Of a stretch of 64,000 bases of DNA, positions 11,060 to 22,639 are shown piece after piece. The position numbers and the translations under genes were made by a program. Under the pieces are notes generated by a model. It worked only from the letters and a program-made list of their open reading frames with translations. It was not told where the DNA came from and did no database searches. Position 1 is the first letter of the stretch. Each line of letters opens with the position of its first letter. Origin of the DNA: Morchella semilibera (lineage: Eukaryota; Ascomycota; Pezizomycetes; Pezizales; Morchellaceae); contig CM018606.1 in assembly GCA_009192285.1 (NCBI GenBank), positions 734,081 to 798,080 on the forward strand. The letters are read 5' to 3'.

Positions 11060-13327
11060 TCATCTGTCAGGATCAGGATCCGATTCCATCACCCTCTCCA
11101 ACTCCGCAAACCTGTGCTGTCCAACTGACGACGCATCCTCAAAATCAAAGAATGAGTTACCGTCTTCATCGAGAGGTCGGGGTTGATAACTTGATTGAGG
11201 TTTATGCCAGCCGAGCTCTGCAGATGTATGATGGGTCGATTTGTTTAGATCGTTTTGTTGTCCACTAGCATATGTGGCATCCGCGGCAGTTTCATAATTT
11301 GCATTAAAGATGTTTTGAACAAACTCTTGGTCAGGGACCTGGTTGTAGGAAGAGCCACCCGACCCAGAAAAATTTACAGTCCCACTAGGCCCGGCTTCTT
11401 GGCCGTTGTTGGCCCACTGCTGAGTCCCTTCCCCTTCAGATCTAAACAAGAAGGTATTGGTAAAGTCTGGATTGTTGTTGTAGAGGTGGCTGTTCGAAGA
11501 GATGGCTTGGTGCGGGTTATGGGGCTCGTAGTGAGTAGATTCTGTGGATGGCCCAGCTTCACGAAGACGTGGGTCCAGTGTGTTCATTCCCAACTCCCCA
11601 GGAGCGGTAAACCCTCCTCCAAACTCCCCAGGTGCGACTTCTACCTGGACACTAAAGTCCTGCAGCCTCTGGAAGTGCTGGTACTGCTGCTTCTGGCGCT
11701 TCCCACTCTCAAGCTGTTTGGCACGCTTCGGGTCTATCCCAACTATCGGCAGGGGCAGCACTTGAGTAGTGGCCCGAACAAGCGCCTGAGTAGAGACAGG
11801 AGGAACAAAAATACCTTTAGCAGAAGCAGTAACGGGAGTGGCCACAGCTTTCCCTTTGCCCTTTGCTGCTGCTCTCTTCGAAGCAGCAGAAGGAGTAGCA
11901 GCAGTAGCGACTCTTCTTCTCTTGGCAGCAGAGCGTGTATTTGTGCTTGGTGCTGCTACTGCCGGAGATGCCTCCTCTTCCTCTCCCATTGTCTCATCTT
12001 CTTCAGCTTCGGAGGCACTGCGCTTATTTCTACTACCCTTAGCAGCACCACGGAGCGTACGAGTCTTCGGTGGAGGGTCAGTGCCATGTTTAATGAAGAA
12101 CTCCTGGGCACGGCGGGCAGCAAGTTCACGGTTGTCAAGTTTCTTTTTAGCATTATTTTTTTGGTTATCAGCGAACCTCTATTGAAGTGAATATGAGATT
12201 AGTAGTTGATTTTTGGTTTGAATACCATTAGGGGAAAGAAGCATACAAGTTCCATCATGTGAGGATTTAAGAGGACGTCCTCATAGGTTGATGGGCGAGA
12301 CATGAAGTAAATAGTTCCCTTGCAGTTCTATTTTATTTGTGCATTATTAGCAAGCCGTTAAACTTAAATATAGTTTAGTAAGCATCAACAATAATCAAAC
12401 TCACTTTTAGCAGGCTGACAAGACTGTGATATCTATCCACGTAACGGAACCCCTCCACAAAGTCACGACCTTGATGCAGATCGTTCAAATGTTTCTACAT
12501 CTATATTAGCCAATACCGCCATTAAAGAGAGGGTTAATTTTAGGGAATTCATACAAACAAACTAGTAGCCAGATGCCAAAAGTCTTTATCGGTCATCGAA
12601 TACCAGTGGTCTTTATACGGCTTCGTATCAAAATAGTCCAAGACATCGGTATTGTTCTTCATGGCGACAAACATTTCAAGCATCATCCCCTCAGCGTCTG
12701 GAAGCTTCCCTCTGGCCTGCTTTGGGATATCCCAAGGGCCTGGACTGCCGGAGTCCATATTGGTAGCGACGATCTTTGCAAGCACATGGTTGTAGCGGCG
12801 AACCTCTCTCTTCCCCTTGGTGGATGTTTCGGGGTTCTGCTCTATAGGCCCCAGAGAGCTCATGTCAAAGCTGGCGGCAAGCTGGCCCATACCCATGATG
12901 AACTCCCAAAATTGCTGAACAGGTTAGGAGCAGTATACTCGAGGAGATTGGAAGAAAGTGGCAAGGGTCGAAGAGTGAGGAAGGAACTTACATTAAGTAG
13001 CAAATCATTATCATCATCCAAAGCCTTCAACTCCAAAGCATTTACTGATCTACCCTTCTTATTCGCCTCGGTCCTGGCCTCAGATTTGCAATGATTTTTG
13101 TAGACGTCTCGAAATGCCTTGAAAATTTCGACAAAATCAGCCCGAGACCCGTACTTATTGGCGTCTATCCAGGCACTGAAGTGATTTCGAAAGAGGTAGA
13201 TGAGAATTGGGTTGAAGAGAGAGATTTTGGGCGATTTCAAAAAGTTGACAGGAGGCATCTCAGTGAGAACGGATGTGGCGGGGGGAGAAGCGTCTTCCAT
13301 TGCGGAAGACTGTGTTAGTGACGGCAT
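11060..13327 (-). CDS. Unknown, probably nuclear protein (661 aa, five exons)
   Basis: Not recognised. Exons in translation order are 13327-12992, 12914-12555, 12494-12405, 12327-12247 and 12178-11060. All four introns fall in phase 0 and have GTAAGT, GTATGA, GTGAGT and GTATGC donors. The first 290 residues look globular and rich in aromatics (LIYLFRNHFSAWIDANKYGS, then DYFDTKPYKDHWYSMTDKDF). From about residue 290 the protein turns basic and Ala/Lys-rich (KRRRVATAATPSAASKRAA, GKGKAVATP), with acidic patches and KRRR-type nuclear localisation candidates. The C-terminal 250 residues are Ser/Gln/Asn/Gly-rich and look disordered. There is no signal peptide or membrane helix. A nuclear or chromatin role is inference from composition only. 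Confidence 0.75.
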
Positions 13328-13578
13328 AGTGAGTGAATGGATAGGCAGGGAGTTGCTAGAATGTTGAGTTTACGGAAAGTTAGGTTGGGAGGTGTTATGT
13401 GGTGGTGGGAAGGATGGTTTGGAAATAGAATGGTGGGGTTTTTGGAAGAAAGATGTGGAGCTAGACTTAGAGGATACAGGTGAGGGGGTTTAGGTTAGAT
13501 TCCGGGCTGTAAGTTGTAAGGTGTCTGGGGTCTTCTGGGGACCTCAATGATGGCAAAGTCTCTTTCGATGGTGTTGTT

Positions 13579-13609
<31 letters not shown>

Positions 13610-15327
13610 ATGAGGGAGGAATAGAAAGAGGGAAAGAGAGAGTGGGTGAGAATCAGGGAGAAATTTAATCAAACACAGTCCGGGGGGGGGGGTTGTAGGA
13701 ATTCAATGGGAGTGGCAAGCCTATTGAGCTTAATGGAGCATAGACTGGTGCTAAGGGGGCTCTATCCATTGAATTGGACCAGTGCACTAGGCAAACCATT
13801 CAATTTGCAAGCCTCGAAAGTTAGAGTATATAGAATGGGGAAACAAAGATTACACGAGTGAGAAGCGATGATTGGTCTATTTTCACGGGAGTACAAGGGC
13901 TTGGGAGCAGGACTACTGGTACTATGAATAAGGAAAGGTCATACGGGGCAATTATCTGTGTAGGGTTATGCAGAAGTGGATAGCGCGACAAGTGAAGCCC
14001 GAGGCTTCAATTTCAATAGGTTCAATAGGGTACTTTACTCTTACCAGCATGACCCTTTCTATTAACCAGCTAGATGTGGCCCCACTAATCCAAAGGCAGA
14101 TAACTTGCGTGTATTAGGGTTGTATTTACGGTCCTTATGCAAGATCATGTGAGTTTTGCAAATACGGTGTGTTACCCAAATTCTGTACATTCGTGTACAT
14201 GCATCAACCACTTTCAACGGAGAATTCAATGTATATAGACATTCCCATTCCTAGTTGACCCATAGAATTAGCAGTTACGACTAGCGCAAATAAGCTGTCT
14301 GACTATATATTAAGAGTTGGTAATAGCTTTGGTCCGGGGTTCCCTCGCTACAGTCCAACGTTCTTTAGCTTCTTCACATGAGGGCATAGCGCAGTGAGAT
14401 GTTTAGTACGCTGATGAGCTTGTTGTCACATCTGATCTCATCATAGTACATTGAGCGAGTCTTGAGATGCTTTGTCCATGGTCTCTATTTTTATTTCAAG
14501 GTAGTTGCGCTCACGGAGTATCGCCAAAATGGCAAGTACATGTATTTAATTAGTACATGTATTCATATTGTTCCTACCAATGCATTTTAATACCTATCCT
14601 GACTACATGTAGCTGGCATAGTAACTACACGTAAATATCATGGTCCGTTGAAAGCTTGTCGTACAAAGCGCGACGTTATATTGGACAACCGGTATGGAGG
14701 TAGAGTAGATACATGTATTAATGGTTGCAATGCTTGATTTGGTAGAGTCCCCGCGCATCGGAACTTCTATTGGTTCGCTGGGCCGCCAGCATATTTTTTA
14801 ATCCGGCTCTAGTTACTTAAACTCAGTCCCCAACCCGCTCTTGATTGGTTTTCTCAAAACCTAGTACAGTCGCTTGCGAATACGCCTATTGCAAAGCTTT
14901 CCTACTAGTTAGAAGGTAGTAGCTATGATCATAATTATAAGCTTGGCTCCCTAGGAGCAACAACCGTGACTATAAAGACTTAGAAATTTATTTCCCATCG
15001 TCTAAAGAGAGGCCCAAATCTGAGGAATCGATTTGACATTCTAGGACTATTAATTGTAATTACCTACAAGCTAGCTGTTTTGGCGAGGGTTCTGGGAGGA
15101 TCGCGACATCTTGGCGCCTTAGTCATCGCCAAACTTCAACCTCACCTCCCAAAAGCTTGTCTCGTCATTCAACTAACGCCCCAAATATCCGCCCCCTACG
15201 CGTCGTTTTCGCCCGTTGCCTATTGAAAATCCGTCATCGTCGCGTCCTCCGCTACCGTTTCGATACCCACTTTACGCGTCTGTGACCCGGAAGGTCCCCG
15301 TGGGCCACTCCCCAGAAACCCCCGTCC
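13328..15327. other. Spacer/promoter region, AT-rich (2.0 kb)
   Basis: It lies between the divergent 5' ends of the unknown nuclear protein gene and the BRD8-like gene. It contains a GAT microsatellite (13581-13612), a G10 run near 13682, and four copies of TACATGTA between 14537 and 14717. No coding sequence is supported. A short frame starting at 15216 overlaps the BRD8-like start in another frame and is likely 5' UTR. Confidence 0.4.
13581..13612 (+). repeat. (GAT)n microsatellite
   Basis: About ten GAT units with one GAC interruption, preceded by a short GTT run. Confidence 0.9.
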
Positions 15328-18300
15328 ATGAGCACCCCAGCACTCGAGATTACAGCATATACGCCGTTGGAGACGTTGCTGCTATTCTACAATCTATCGA
15401 CACATGGTATACATCCGACATCCTTTTCGTTGATCTCGAATATCCTGGTCAGAAACCCACTGGTCAAGAATGGGGAGACATTTGACAGGAGCAGACTAGC
15501 GCCGGACGCGCTGAAGGAGTTCTACCTGTTACAATTGAGGGAGGCCGAGCTGGAGCTTGGGAATGGTGGAGATGGACAATCCAATGGTGATGGGGGTAGA
15601 CAAGGCTCTCCAGCTACGTCACGGAAAAAGAAAGCTAAAACACCTCCGGCAGCTTTATCAAACCCCGACAAGACTGGCGTGGTCAAAATCCTGACGTCAC
15701 GACTGTACGAGAAATACCGGAACACCGTCTTTCAACAGATACGCGATGATGAGAGGAGGTATGCAGAACTGGAGCGAGACATTAGTGATATCTCGGCGGG
15801 ACTGTGGGACGAACGGTTACTGCGTGAGAACACCGCCAAGGTAAGCAGCAGGAGCAGCTCGGCGACACCGAAGAGCTCGAAACAAAAGAGAGTCAGCTCT
15901 TCTCCAAGCTTGGATAGGCGGAACGCTACACCTAGTGTTAGTCCTATCGCCGAGGTGAGAAATGAGCCTTCAGCGACGAACGTATCGGTAGAGGTCTCTC
16001 CGAGAGCATTGCCAGCTGCGCGAACACCCACAGTCCAGCAAGCTGTCCCTCAACCTGCAACTCAGAAAAGTCCACAACTTAAATCTTCATTACCACTTCG
16101 CCCAAACAATCATTCTGCAAAATCAGAGCAGCAGAGCGCCCCCAAAAATGCCACAGACCGCCAACCTCGAAATGTGCCGGTACCTGCGCCCCTACCACAG
16201 CAATCACCGCCTCCCCATGCTCGAGATCAAGTTCAGGAAGGGCAGAAAGAGAGTTATATGCCTCTTGCTCAAACCAAGCGTGATGTCATGAAAGCAGCTT
16301 CAACACCAACAAAGACCCAACCAGCAGCTTGGTCAAATCAGGCTATTCAGACTGCATCATCATCCCCACGACAAACACAGACACATAGAGCTTTGGCCGC
16401 ACCTATTCCTTCTCCGCAGGTACCTCAAAAGATGGAGGTTATCCCACCGCCTCCTCCTTCAAGTACATCTTCACCTGTCGCCCCGCCATCACGTCCGGGT
16501 GTTAAAATTGAAGCGCCGGTTCCACCGCCAACAAGAACCCCATTTCCTCCAATCACACCAAGACCGATGCAAGGCTCTTATACACAGCCACAGAATACGC
16601 TTTCGAGACCACCCAGCGTTCCAGGATCAGGGCAAGGCCCCCAGGGGTTAACTGGATTGCAACAGCTAGCAGATGTTGCAGATACTAGATGGCAACAACA
16701 ACAACACACACCTCCCTATGTACAGCATGGAGCGCCCCCGGGCCAACATATTGCGTATTCTCCCCCTGGGCAACCCGCTTCATATGGTCCAGCGCCAATA
16801 TCCCCCAATATTCATCAAGGTCATAGAACATCGACACCTTCAACTCCTGGAGCCACCGGGGGTTTTGGTGTTCTTTTCCCCACTCCGCTACCTACTACGC
16901 CAGGCCCCTCAGCTCAACAATACTCCCCACAGTTTTCCCCCCAGAACCAGGCAAGACAAGCTGGCGTTCAGCCACCTGGCTTCCAACACTATAACCCGCA
17001 TGTAGCAGCACAGCAGCAGCAGCAGAATTTTGAACAAGTTCCTCCAGTACCTTCACCCGTCCAAAGGATTGCCCCCCGCCCCCCGGCTCCAGCCCCCTCT
17101 GCCCCCCCACCTCAGGTTGCAGCGGTGCCAATACAACAGCCTAATGCAATTTCTCCTTCAAAGACACGCCCCCCACCAATTGTAACATCTACAGGTTCCA
17201 CCGAACCCTTTCCCCAGTCCCCTGGGCACAAAGGCGAGCCTGGATCACCAATACCCCCACGACCTGATGAAATATCCCCTATTAGCACGCCCTCGCGCTC
17301 TCCTCCCCCACCCCCCGAATCTCCTAAACTGGTTGTGAGCATTGAGAAACCCCGTGGGAGAAAACGTCTTTTCCCGGATGATGGGAAAAGTCCCCAAGAT
17401 AGACGAAAGTCTGGCGGGGTCAAGGAAAATACTAAACAAGCACGGGCAGAACGGGCGAAGGAGGACAAGCCAGTGCCCAAAAGGCAAAAGAAGCACGAAA
17501 AAAACCCCTGCAAAAAGTCCGATTGCCAGGAGGGGTTCGGTGATTGAAAAGGAGGCAGGAGCCGTTTTACCGGTTCCGGAAAATAGGGTTAAAGATGAGG
17601 AGGCAGATGCTACAGAAGTTGAGAGTGACGCACCAGTGAGCATCGTCGACGAAGAAGAAAAGCCCCAAAAACCGAGAGGGAGGGGAAGACCACGAGGGAA
17701 AGCGAAACCCCCACCGCCTCCACCTGAAGAGCAAGTGGAGGCTCCGGTGAAGGAGAAGCGCACAAAGAGAAAACGAACAGAGTTAAACGTACCTACATCA
17801 CAAACCATTGACGAAGACGAGGAGGATAGTGGGGCCGAGGTGGTCTCTGTCTCCCCAACGCCGCAACGACGTTCTTTCCCTAAACTTGAAAATCAAGGCT
17901 CAAATTTGACAAATCCTGTACCTTCTCCATCACCACTCACAGCAATGATTGGCCAGCAACCCCTAGTTGTTGCAACGAAGAAGTTTTTGCAACTCAGTGC
18001 GCCGCTACTTAGCGATATCAGCAGTCATAAGTTTGCAAATTTATTTTCCCATGCAGTCAACGAGCGAATGGCGCCTGGCTATAGGAATCTAGTGTTTAGA
18101 CCTCAGGATCTAAAAAGTACAGCTCCCAAAAACCAATTTATCAATACATAAATGTTAATAATTTTTGAACAGGTATTAAAGCAGCAGTGAAATCCGGTAC
18201 CGCGGCCATCACCAATACATCGACAGGTACTCCAGCCATGACGCCAACCACTGATTTTGCTGCCGCCACACCCCCCGCCGCGAGTTCCTCAACTTTTGCT

Positions 18301-18744
18301 ACGTTGCCTGCAACTACCTTGAACACCCCTCCAAAGGGGATTGTCAACTCTGTACAACTCGAAAAGGAGCTCTTTAGGATGTTTGCAAATGCGATCATGT
18401 ACAACAAGTCAACCACTGAGATTGGGAAGGAGACTGTCGTGATGGCGAGAGATGTTGAGGGGATGGTTGATAATTTCAGAACTGCTGAAGAGGCAGGGAT
18501 GAAGAAGGCTCTTGGGGCAGCGGCGACAGGTGGCGGATTTGGATCCGCGAGGAAAGGCGGTGTGAGGGATAGAGAGCGGGAAACCACTGCTGGGACTGCG
18601 GGAGATGAGGAGCAGAGTGTTAGCGGTGATAAAGGAGATGATGGGGATGGGGATGTGGAGGATAGCGTGATGGGCGATACCGATGGAGCTTCGGAGAAAG
18701 GCAAAGGGAAGGCGGTAGCGAAGCGCAAAAGGCTGAAGCGTTAG
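15328..18744 (+). CDS. BRD8-like bromodomain subunit of a NuA4-type acetyltransferase (1081 aa)
   Basis: Exons are 15328-17334, 17450-18116 and 18173-18744. The N-terminus (about residues 10-70, YTPLETLLLFYNLSTHGIHP onward) resembles the SANT-like segment of BRD8. Residues about 114-160 (KILTSRLYEKYRNTV, QIRDDERRYAELERDI) match its coiled-coil region. A long Pro/Gln/Ser-rich linker follows (about 190-660), then an AT-hook-like KPRGRGRPRGKAKPP and a C-terminal bromodomain (HKFANLFSHAVNERMAPGY ... LFRMFANAIMYN with the acetyl-lysine Asn). This order is that of metazoan BRD8 (TIP60/NuA4); S. pombe Bdc1 is the likely fungal counterpart. Intron 1 (GTGAGC, branch ACTAAAC, acceptor CAG, 115 nt) is inferred because it restores the frame; read through, it ends in a stop at 17545-17547 before the bromodomain. 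Intron 2 is 56 nt. It should act in chromatin in the nucleus. Confidence 0.85.
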
Positions 18745-19738
18745 TCGTTTAAACTCTTTGCGTTCCCCTCCCCTTAATTTAGAATTACGAATTCTTTTTG
18801 TCTACTATTCGGGTTGGTACATTTCATGTTCACTCTTTTTAAATGTCCTGATACGCCCCCCTTCATCTCATCAGTCTATAATAATCCCTACCAGTGTTAT
18901 AATCTGAGTTTTAGGTACAAAGATACCTTTTTATATTTTCTTTCATTGCTACGGGTAGTCGGTGCTAGAATTCTTCCTCCTACCATGGGCCAGGTTTGTT
19001 CTCTCAGTTTATTTTATCTTTGGGTGTTATGTTTTTGTATTTTATTTCTTGATAAACGGATGGGTAAAGGGGATCGTTGTACTAGTACTGATACCGCATT
19101 TTTTGTTCTGTTTCGCTTCTTTTTCTTGATGCTTTGTACTTCACTGGCACGTCAATCTGGTGTTCTAGAATACTGTACGTGGTGTTGCACTCAGGTCTTA
19201 GTTATAGGGGACTATTGGCCTTGAGTAATGGATTTTCTGACAAATGAGGTGCATATATATTAGCTGAATAAGTTTGGGGGCGGGGGGGGCTGTGCAGGAA
19301 AGCGGTGATTGTATTAAACTCGATGTGAATTATATATGGCACTAGCATGTTATTAAGCACAGTGGGTCCCTGAAGGTAGAAATCTAGTAGAGATATATAC
19401 TCCATGATCTGTGCTTATTTATCGTTGGATCTATTTTCCTTTTGATCTAGATTCTCCTATCCCTTAGCCTGGCAATGCTATAATAGAGAGTTGAGCGTTT
19501 GGTGTGAAATCAGCAAAACCCCACCAGCTTTAGGTGGGCAGCATTTTTCGCCAACCTAAGGGATAGGTAAGGACTTATTCATAGAGTATGAAAAAAACGA
19601 GGTGAAATTACTACAGAATTTAGTAACGAATACCGAATTAAACCGGCGTTATAGGAATAAGAGTGTACCAATACCGTATTCTTACCGCGGTACCGTACAT
19701 GTATTGGCGGGAATGCAGTAGCGAATCCACAGGGTATC

Positions 19739-19758
19739 GTACATGCATATGCATGTAC
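19739..19758. repeat. Perfect 20-bp palindrome
   Basis: GTACATGCATATGCATGTAC is identical to its reverse complement. It overlaps a TACATGTA octamer at 19756-19763. It has no loop, so it is more like a dimeric protein-binding site or a recombination scar than an RNA hairpin. Confidence 0.9.
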
Positions 19759-19923
19759 ATGTAATTACCAAAATATAGGGATAGAAAGGGGTAATTGGAA
19801 AATAATGTACATGTATAGAGGATTGACATATCAACTGGGGGCTCTAAGTGATTTAAAGAATCGAAGAATTAAAAGGCATAACTAAATATATATTTGGGTG
19901 GTGGAATGAGGTCTTAGATGGGG

Positions 19924-19942
19924 TTGATTGATTGATTGATTG
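19924..19942 (+). repeat. (TTGA)n microsatellite
   Basis: Nearly five copies of TTGA in tandem in an AT-rich spacer. Confidence 0.85.
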
Positions 19943-21018
19943 ACTAATTCACTAAATACATGCAGCGTCCCGGTTATTTTAAATAGAGCAAGTAAAAACA
20001 GGCCAAAAAAAAAAAGAAAAACGGTCAGAAAAGATAAGTGATAACGTAACTTAGGAAGGTTCCAGGTGGGGTGGTTGCCCCTGAATATCATAAGACTTCT
20101 TTAGAGCCTAAAGTGATAGGACTGATAGCCTTTTTTTAGACTCGATAAGTATTTCTACTACATGTAGTTAGGGTAAGTCTGGATGTCGGATAGGTACATG
20201 GCTAGTGTCCTTCATAGGTTCTCACTCACCTATCAGACTTCTTGTTATTCCATTATGCTGGTCCAATTTGAGACCTACTTCCGATTTCAGAAGCTAACGG
20301 GAGTTGCATCATGATCAATGATTCGATTCCTGAATCAATACATGTTTGTTATACATGGTGTTTGAATAACACCATATCGATTTACCATTACATCCCCATA
20401 TATTCACACACGGATAGCATCCCGGTCTAGCCTTATTTTATTTTTTTCTTCCTTTTCTTCCTTTTTTTTTTATCCCCAGTGTCTCTCTTGACGTGACAAT
20501 TAGAATCACCCAATCTATTTATACCAGTGTAACCACCCTCCCAATTCAGTGCCTGCCAAGAAAGAAGGCTTTCGGTCAGGAAAGTTCCGCATATCGCATA
20601 AAGCATATTTCCTTCTCTACAGTGGGATTAATTCAGCCTGATATTTAAAAGCCGTTCACTTGCCATGCCATGAGATTTCCGTGGGGATATCATCTGGAGA
20701 TTGTATGACTGCGGGTTGTGCATGAGAGTTAGTCAAAGAACTATGTAGCCAACCCTGACATTCGTCTTGATTTCTATTAAGTTTGCGCTGGATCCGGATC
20801 CGCGGAAATTTGGTAAAGCAGGTCCCACCTTTTCGATCTATGTTTCTGATTTTTCTTTTCTTTTTTCCCTGCAAGCAGCAGCAATATAAGGAACGTCTTT
20901 TTCTCTCTTCAGCTGTGGGGATTCTTCTATTCCCGGCTTATAACTACATGTTCAGGATCTACAAAGTCAGATTCTTCATGAAACACGATATCAACAGGTT
21001 GGCCACTCCCATTACTCT

Positions 21019-21888
21019 ATGTCATCAGTAGCGATGTTTCGGTCGTTTTGCACTTTCATCCTGCTTTTGTGCTTTTCACTCCAGCTATATGCACAGGGTG
21101 GTGAACAGTCTATCTACACCAACGGTATCAATCCTACCGTACCCACCTACGTAGAATACACCATTGGGAAGTCTAATCAGACGGCTTTGTGGACACCGGT
21201 TGCATCCACGCCTACGAGTATTACTTCCACTATCACCTCAATTACTGCTGCTGTGCGGGAGTGTACGTGAAATGCCTCCATTTTAAGGCCCGAGTGTTGT
21301 GTTGATAACGATAAGAATACCGATGCTAATACCGATTGGGGCATACTAGCTTCTAGCCTTACTATCTCAGATACCACTATTTCAAATACTAGCTCAACTA
21401 TACAAACCGAAAGATTGAGTACCAGTACTCCCGGGCCAGCACTCAATTCCCTGGATGATACAACAATCACAATTGAAACGACAACCACAGTGCCCCCACC
21501 TACACAAATAATCACCGAGACCAGCAGCCATCTCACAACCACCACCCTTTCACCGACTGCTTCCACTGCTGCCCAGACACCTTCCCTCGATAGGCCTTCT
21601 CGCAAATACCCACCTGTAGTCATCGTAGCTCTCTCTGGTGGCTGCGGCTCAGTTGTCCTCTGTCTTTCGGGTCTCGCGCTCTACATTTGGGTCCGTCGCC
21701 GCCAAATAAAGGAACCAGACTTTATTACCGAACCTGTGAGATCAGTGAAGTCGCCGCCAGCCATAGCGATGTATCTGGAGGGGAAGGAAGAGGAAGCAGG
21801 ATACATTGACATCGAGAAGGAAGAAGAGGAGGCAGGGTCCGACACGGATGCAATGTATGGCGATGGGTATGAGAAAGAACATCTTTAG
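21019..21888 (+). CDS. Small Ser/Thr-rich single-pass membrane protein (about 253 aa)
   Basis: Exon 1 (21019-21262) ends at a GTACGT donor. A 108-nt intron with CTAAT-type branch sequence ends in CTCAG at 21370, and exon 2 runs 21371-21888 in frame. The first Met is at 21019, but the Met at 21034 gives a cleaner signal peptide (MFRSFCTFILLLCFSLQLYA). The ectodomain is short and very rich in Thr/Ser, as expected for dense O-mannosylation. A single membrane helix follows at about residues 163-187 (VVIVALSGGCGSVVLCLSGL), then RRRQ as stop-transfer and an acidic cytoplasmic tail of about 65 residues. The layout resembles fungal Mid2/Wsc-type surface sensors, but no WSC or other domain is visible. 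The sensor role is inference. Confidence 0.7.
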
Positions 21889-22639
21889 GTGTGAACCTAG
21901 TTAAAAAGAACCAATAATATTTATGGACTGTAATCATGATGAGTGGTGATGGATGAGGAGGATACTCTCCGTCTAGATAGCTATTTCTCCATAACCGAAC
22001 TTTTGCGCGGCTAGGTGTAGTTATATGTACCTGTAGTTGCAGGTAGTTGCGAAATTCCATCATTGATCGATGCCATAATAGCTGGGCCGAGTAGGTTGAG
22101 AGTTAGTCACGCTAAGGAATCGAATCATAATATATGACGCAGAGTATGCCTGAGCTGAGCTTGGCGCTCGTTGACTACATGTATGTACATGTAATTAAAG
22201 AGGCTAGAGTTCTTGTGAGCGAAAAGAAGAAAAAAAAATTATGTACATACATACCTAACCTTAGGAAACAGCACAAGCTAAAAGATGGGTAAAAAGAGCT
22301 GATAAATATATTACTACGTCCGCGGCCCTAGACCTCCCAGACCAATTCGTTAATCTGCTCATATGGGGGATTATATACGCCAATGTTAGACTGTTTTCCA
22401 CTACTAACCTAGGTGGAGAAAATGACCACAAAAAGGGAGGCTAGAGACCCTCAGAGATCAGGCAAAAAAGTAATATTAGAAATTAGCAACCCGTACTTTG
22501 ATTTCAAGCCACCTCCACAAGTAATGGCCTAAGACCACAAGTACCAACTTAGGTCTATTATGGAACTCCACACAAAAAGCAATGTCGTCAAGTACCCGCC
22601 CTATTAGCTGAAGCTTATAGAGTGGACAGACGCAAAGGT
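21889..22639. other. Spacer between convergent genes
   Basis: The 3' flanks of the membrane protein gene (plus) and the Ama1-like gene (minus) meet here. It holds two TACATGTA octamers ten bases apart (22176 and 22186). No gene is seen. Confidence 0.4.

Larger units (their letters stand above)
18745..21018. other. Gene-free spacer (2.3 kb)
   Basis: A T-rich 3' flank of the BRD8-like gene is followed by AT-rich sequence. It holds a perfect 20-bp palindrome (19739-19758), a TTGA tetranucleotide repeat (19924-19942) and four TACATGTA octamers. The last 250 bases before 21019 are CT/T-rich and are the likely promoter of the small membrane protein gene. No gene is supported. Confidence 0.4.

Noticed and set aside
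15216-15485. Frame starting MPIENPSSSRPPL upstream of the BRD8-like start
   Set aside because: It is in a different frame from the SANT-like segment and ends inside it; the Met at 15328 directly precedes the conserved region.
17490-17520. Frameshift in the A7 run of the BRD8-like gene
   Set aside because: A 115-nt intron at 17335-17449 with a good donor, branch site and CAG acceptor restores the frame exactly, so an indel is not needed.
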